In this document: in pieces, positions 5,891 through 6,063 of the stretch
How the letters are laid out: the number at the start of each line of letters is the position of its first letter
Numbering within the stretch: position 1 is the first letter of the stretch
Origin: an uncultured beta proteobacterium
GTDB taxonomy: Bacteria; Pseudomonadota; Gammaproteobacteria; Burkholderiales; Rhodocyclaceae
NCBI GenBank assembly: GCA_903930395.1
Contig: CAIYYE010000466.1
Location: 1 to 6,063, forward strand
Reading direction: 5' to 3'
Length of the DNA stretch: 6,063 bases
The notes under the pieces: model-generated
What the model was told of the DNA's origin: nothing
The model's input: the letters and a program-made list of their open reading frames with translations, nothing else
Databases searched by the model: none
Program-made: the position numbers and the translations under genes

Positions 5891-6063
5891 ATGCCTCGTC
5901 CCTCGCTAAATTCCCAGATCCTGATCGGCTGCCTGCTCGGTATTGCCGGCGGGCTGTGGCTCGCCACCTTGCCAGCCTCGGCGCCTGCCCTCGGCAACAC
6001 GCTGTACGGCGCGAAGATGCTTGGCAACCTGTTTCTCGACCTGTTGCGCCTCGTCCTCGTGCC
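5891..6063 (+). CDS. Dicarboxylate/amino acid:cation symporter (DAACS/SDF family), N-terminal fragment
   Basis: Only the first 57 codons are in the window; family members are usually about 400-450 residues. The opening SQILIGCLLGIAGGLWLA forms a hydrophobic first membrane helix (about residues 8-27) typical of this family. It is followed by a short loop and then LYGAKMLGNLFLDLLRLVLV, which matches the conserved second-helix start (LGxLFLxLLKMLVxP) of GltP/DctA/GltT proteins. These inner-membrane carriers import glutamate, aspartate or C4-dicarboxylates with protons or sodium. The start is the only in-frame choice near the family's N-terminus, because a TAA lies in frame at 5873-5875. No ribosome site is present; a heptamer repeat sits in its place. 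The G+C returns to the high level of the left-hand genes. The substrate cannot be assigned from this fragment. Confidence 0.85.
   Translation, partial: MPRPSLNSQILIGCLLGIAGGLWLATLPASAPALGNTLYGAKMLGNLFLDLLRLVLV

Noticed and set aside
5721..5909. 62-codon plus-strand frame across the intergenic region
   Set aside because: It is out of frame with the recognisable small-protein remnant, reads through the heptamer repeat and overlaps the symporter start. It has no motifs.

Overview
The window looks like a betaproteobacterial chromosome segment. A Rhodocyclales member (Dechloromonas/Azonexus-like) is my best guess, based on the style of the SMC hinge, the high G+C of the housekeeping genes and the gene mix. 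That placement is inferred from sequence feel and not from a search. No RNA gene, CRISPR array, transposase or integrase is visible.

Layout. (1) Positions 1-2259, minus strand: the N-terminal 753 codons of the chromosome-segregation ATPase SMC, which runs off the left edge. (2) Positions 2260-2353: a short divergent promoter region with a near-symmetric -10 box and G/C-rich hairpins. (3) Positions 2354-3161, plus strand: a guanine-deaminase-type nucleobase deaminase followed after 16 bases by a 105-aa protein of unknown function that looks like a small winged helix. (4) Positions 3162-3284: a convergent gap without a clear terminator. (5) Positions 3285-5602, minus strand: a two-gene signalling operon. 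It encodes a 567-aa receiver-TPR response regulator and, translationally coupled through an ATGA overlap, a 205-aa histidine-kinase core with no sensor domain. (6) Positions 5603-5890: an AT-rich control region, a start-less fragment that is a diverged copy of the 3' end of the 105-aa gene, and a heptamer repeat. (7) From 5891, plus strand: the start of a dicarboxylate/amino-acid:cation symporter, cut by the right edge.

How it fits together. SMC and the deaminase are ordinary metabolic and chromosome-maintenance genes. The interesting part is 3162-5850. Here G+C drops visibly, an atypical two-component pair sits on its own, and its far side carries a degenerate copy of the gene that lies on its near side. 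This fits insertion of the signalling pair beside, or between duplicated copies of, the small gene. The receiver-TPR protein has no DNA-binding output, and its partner kinase has no input domain. The pair therefore probably works through protein-protein contacts, with a signal fed in by another protein. The target is unknown.
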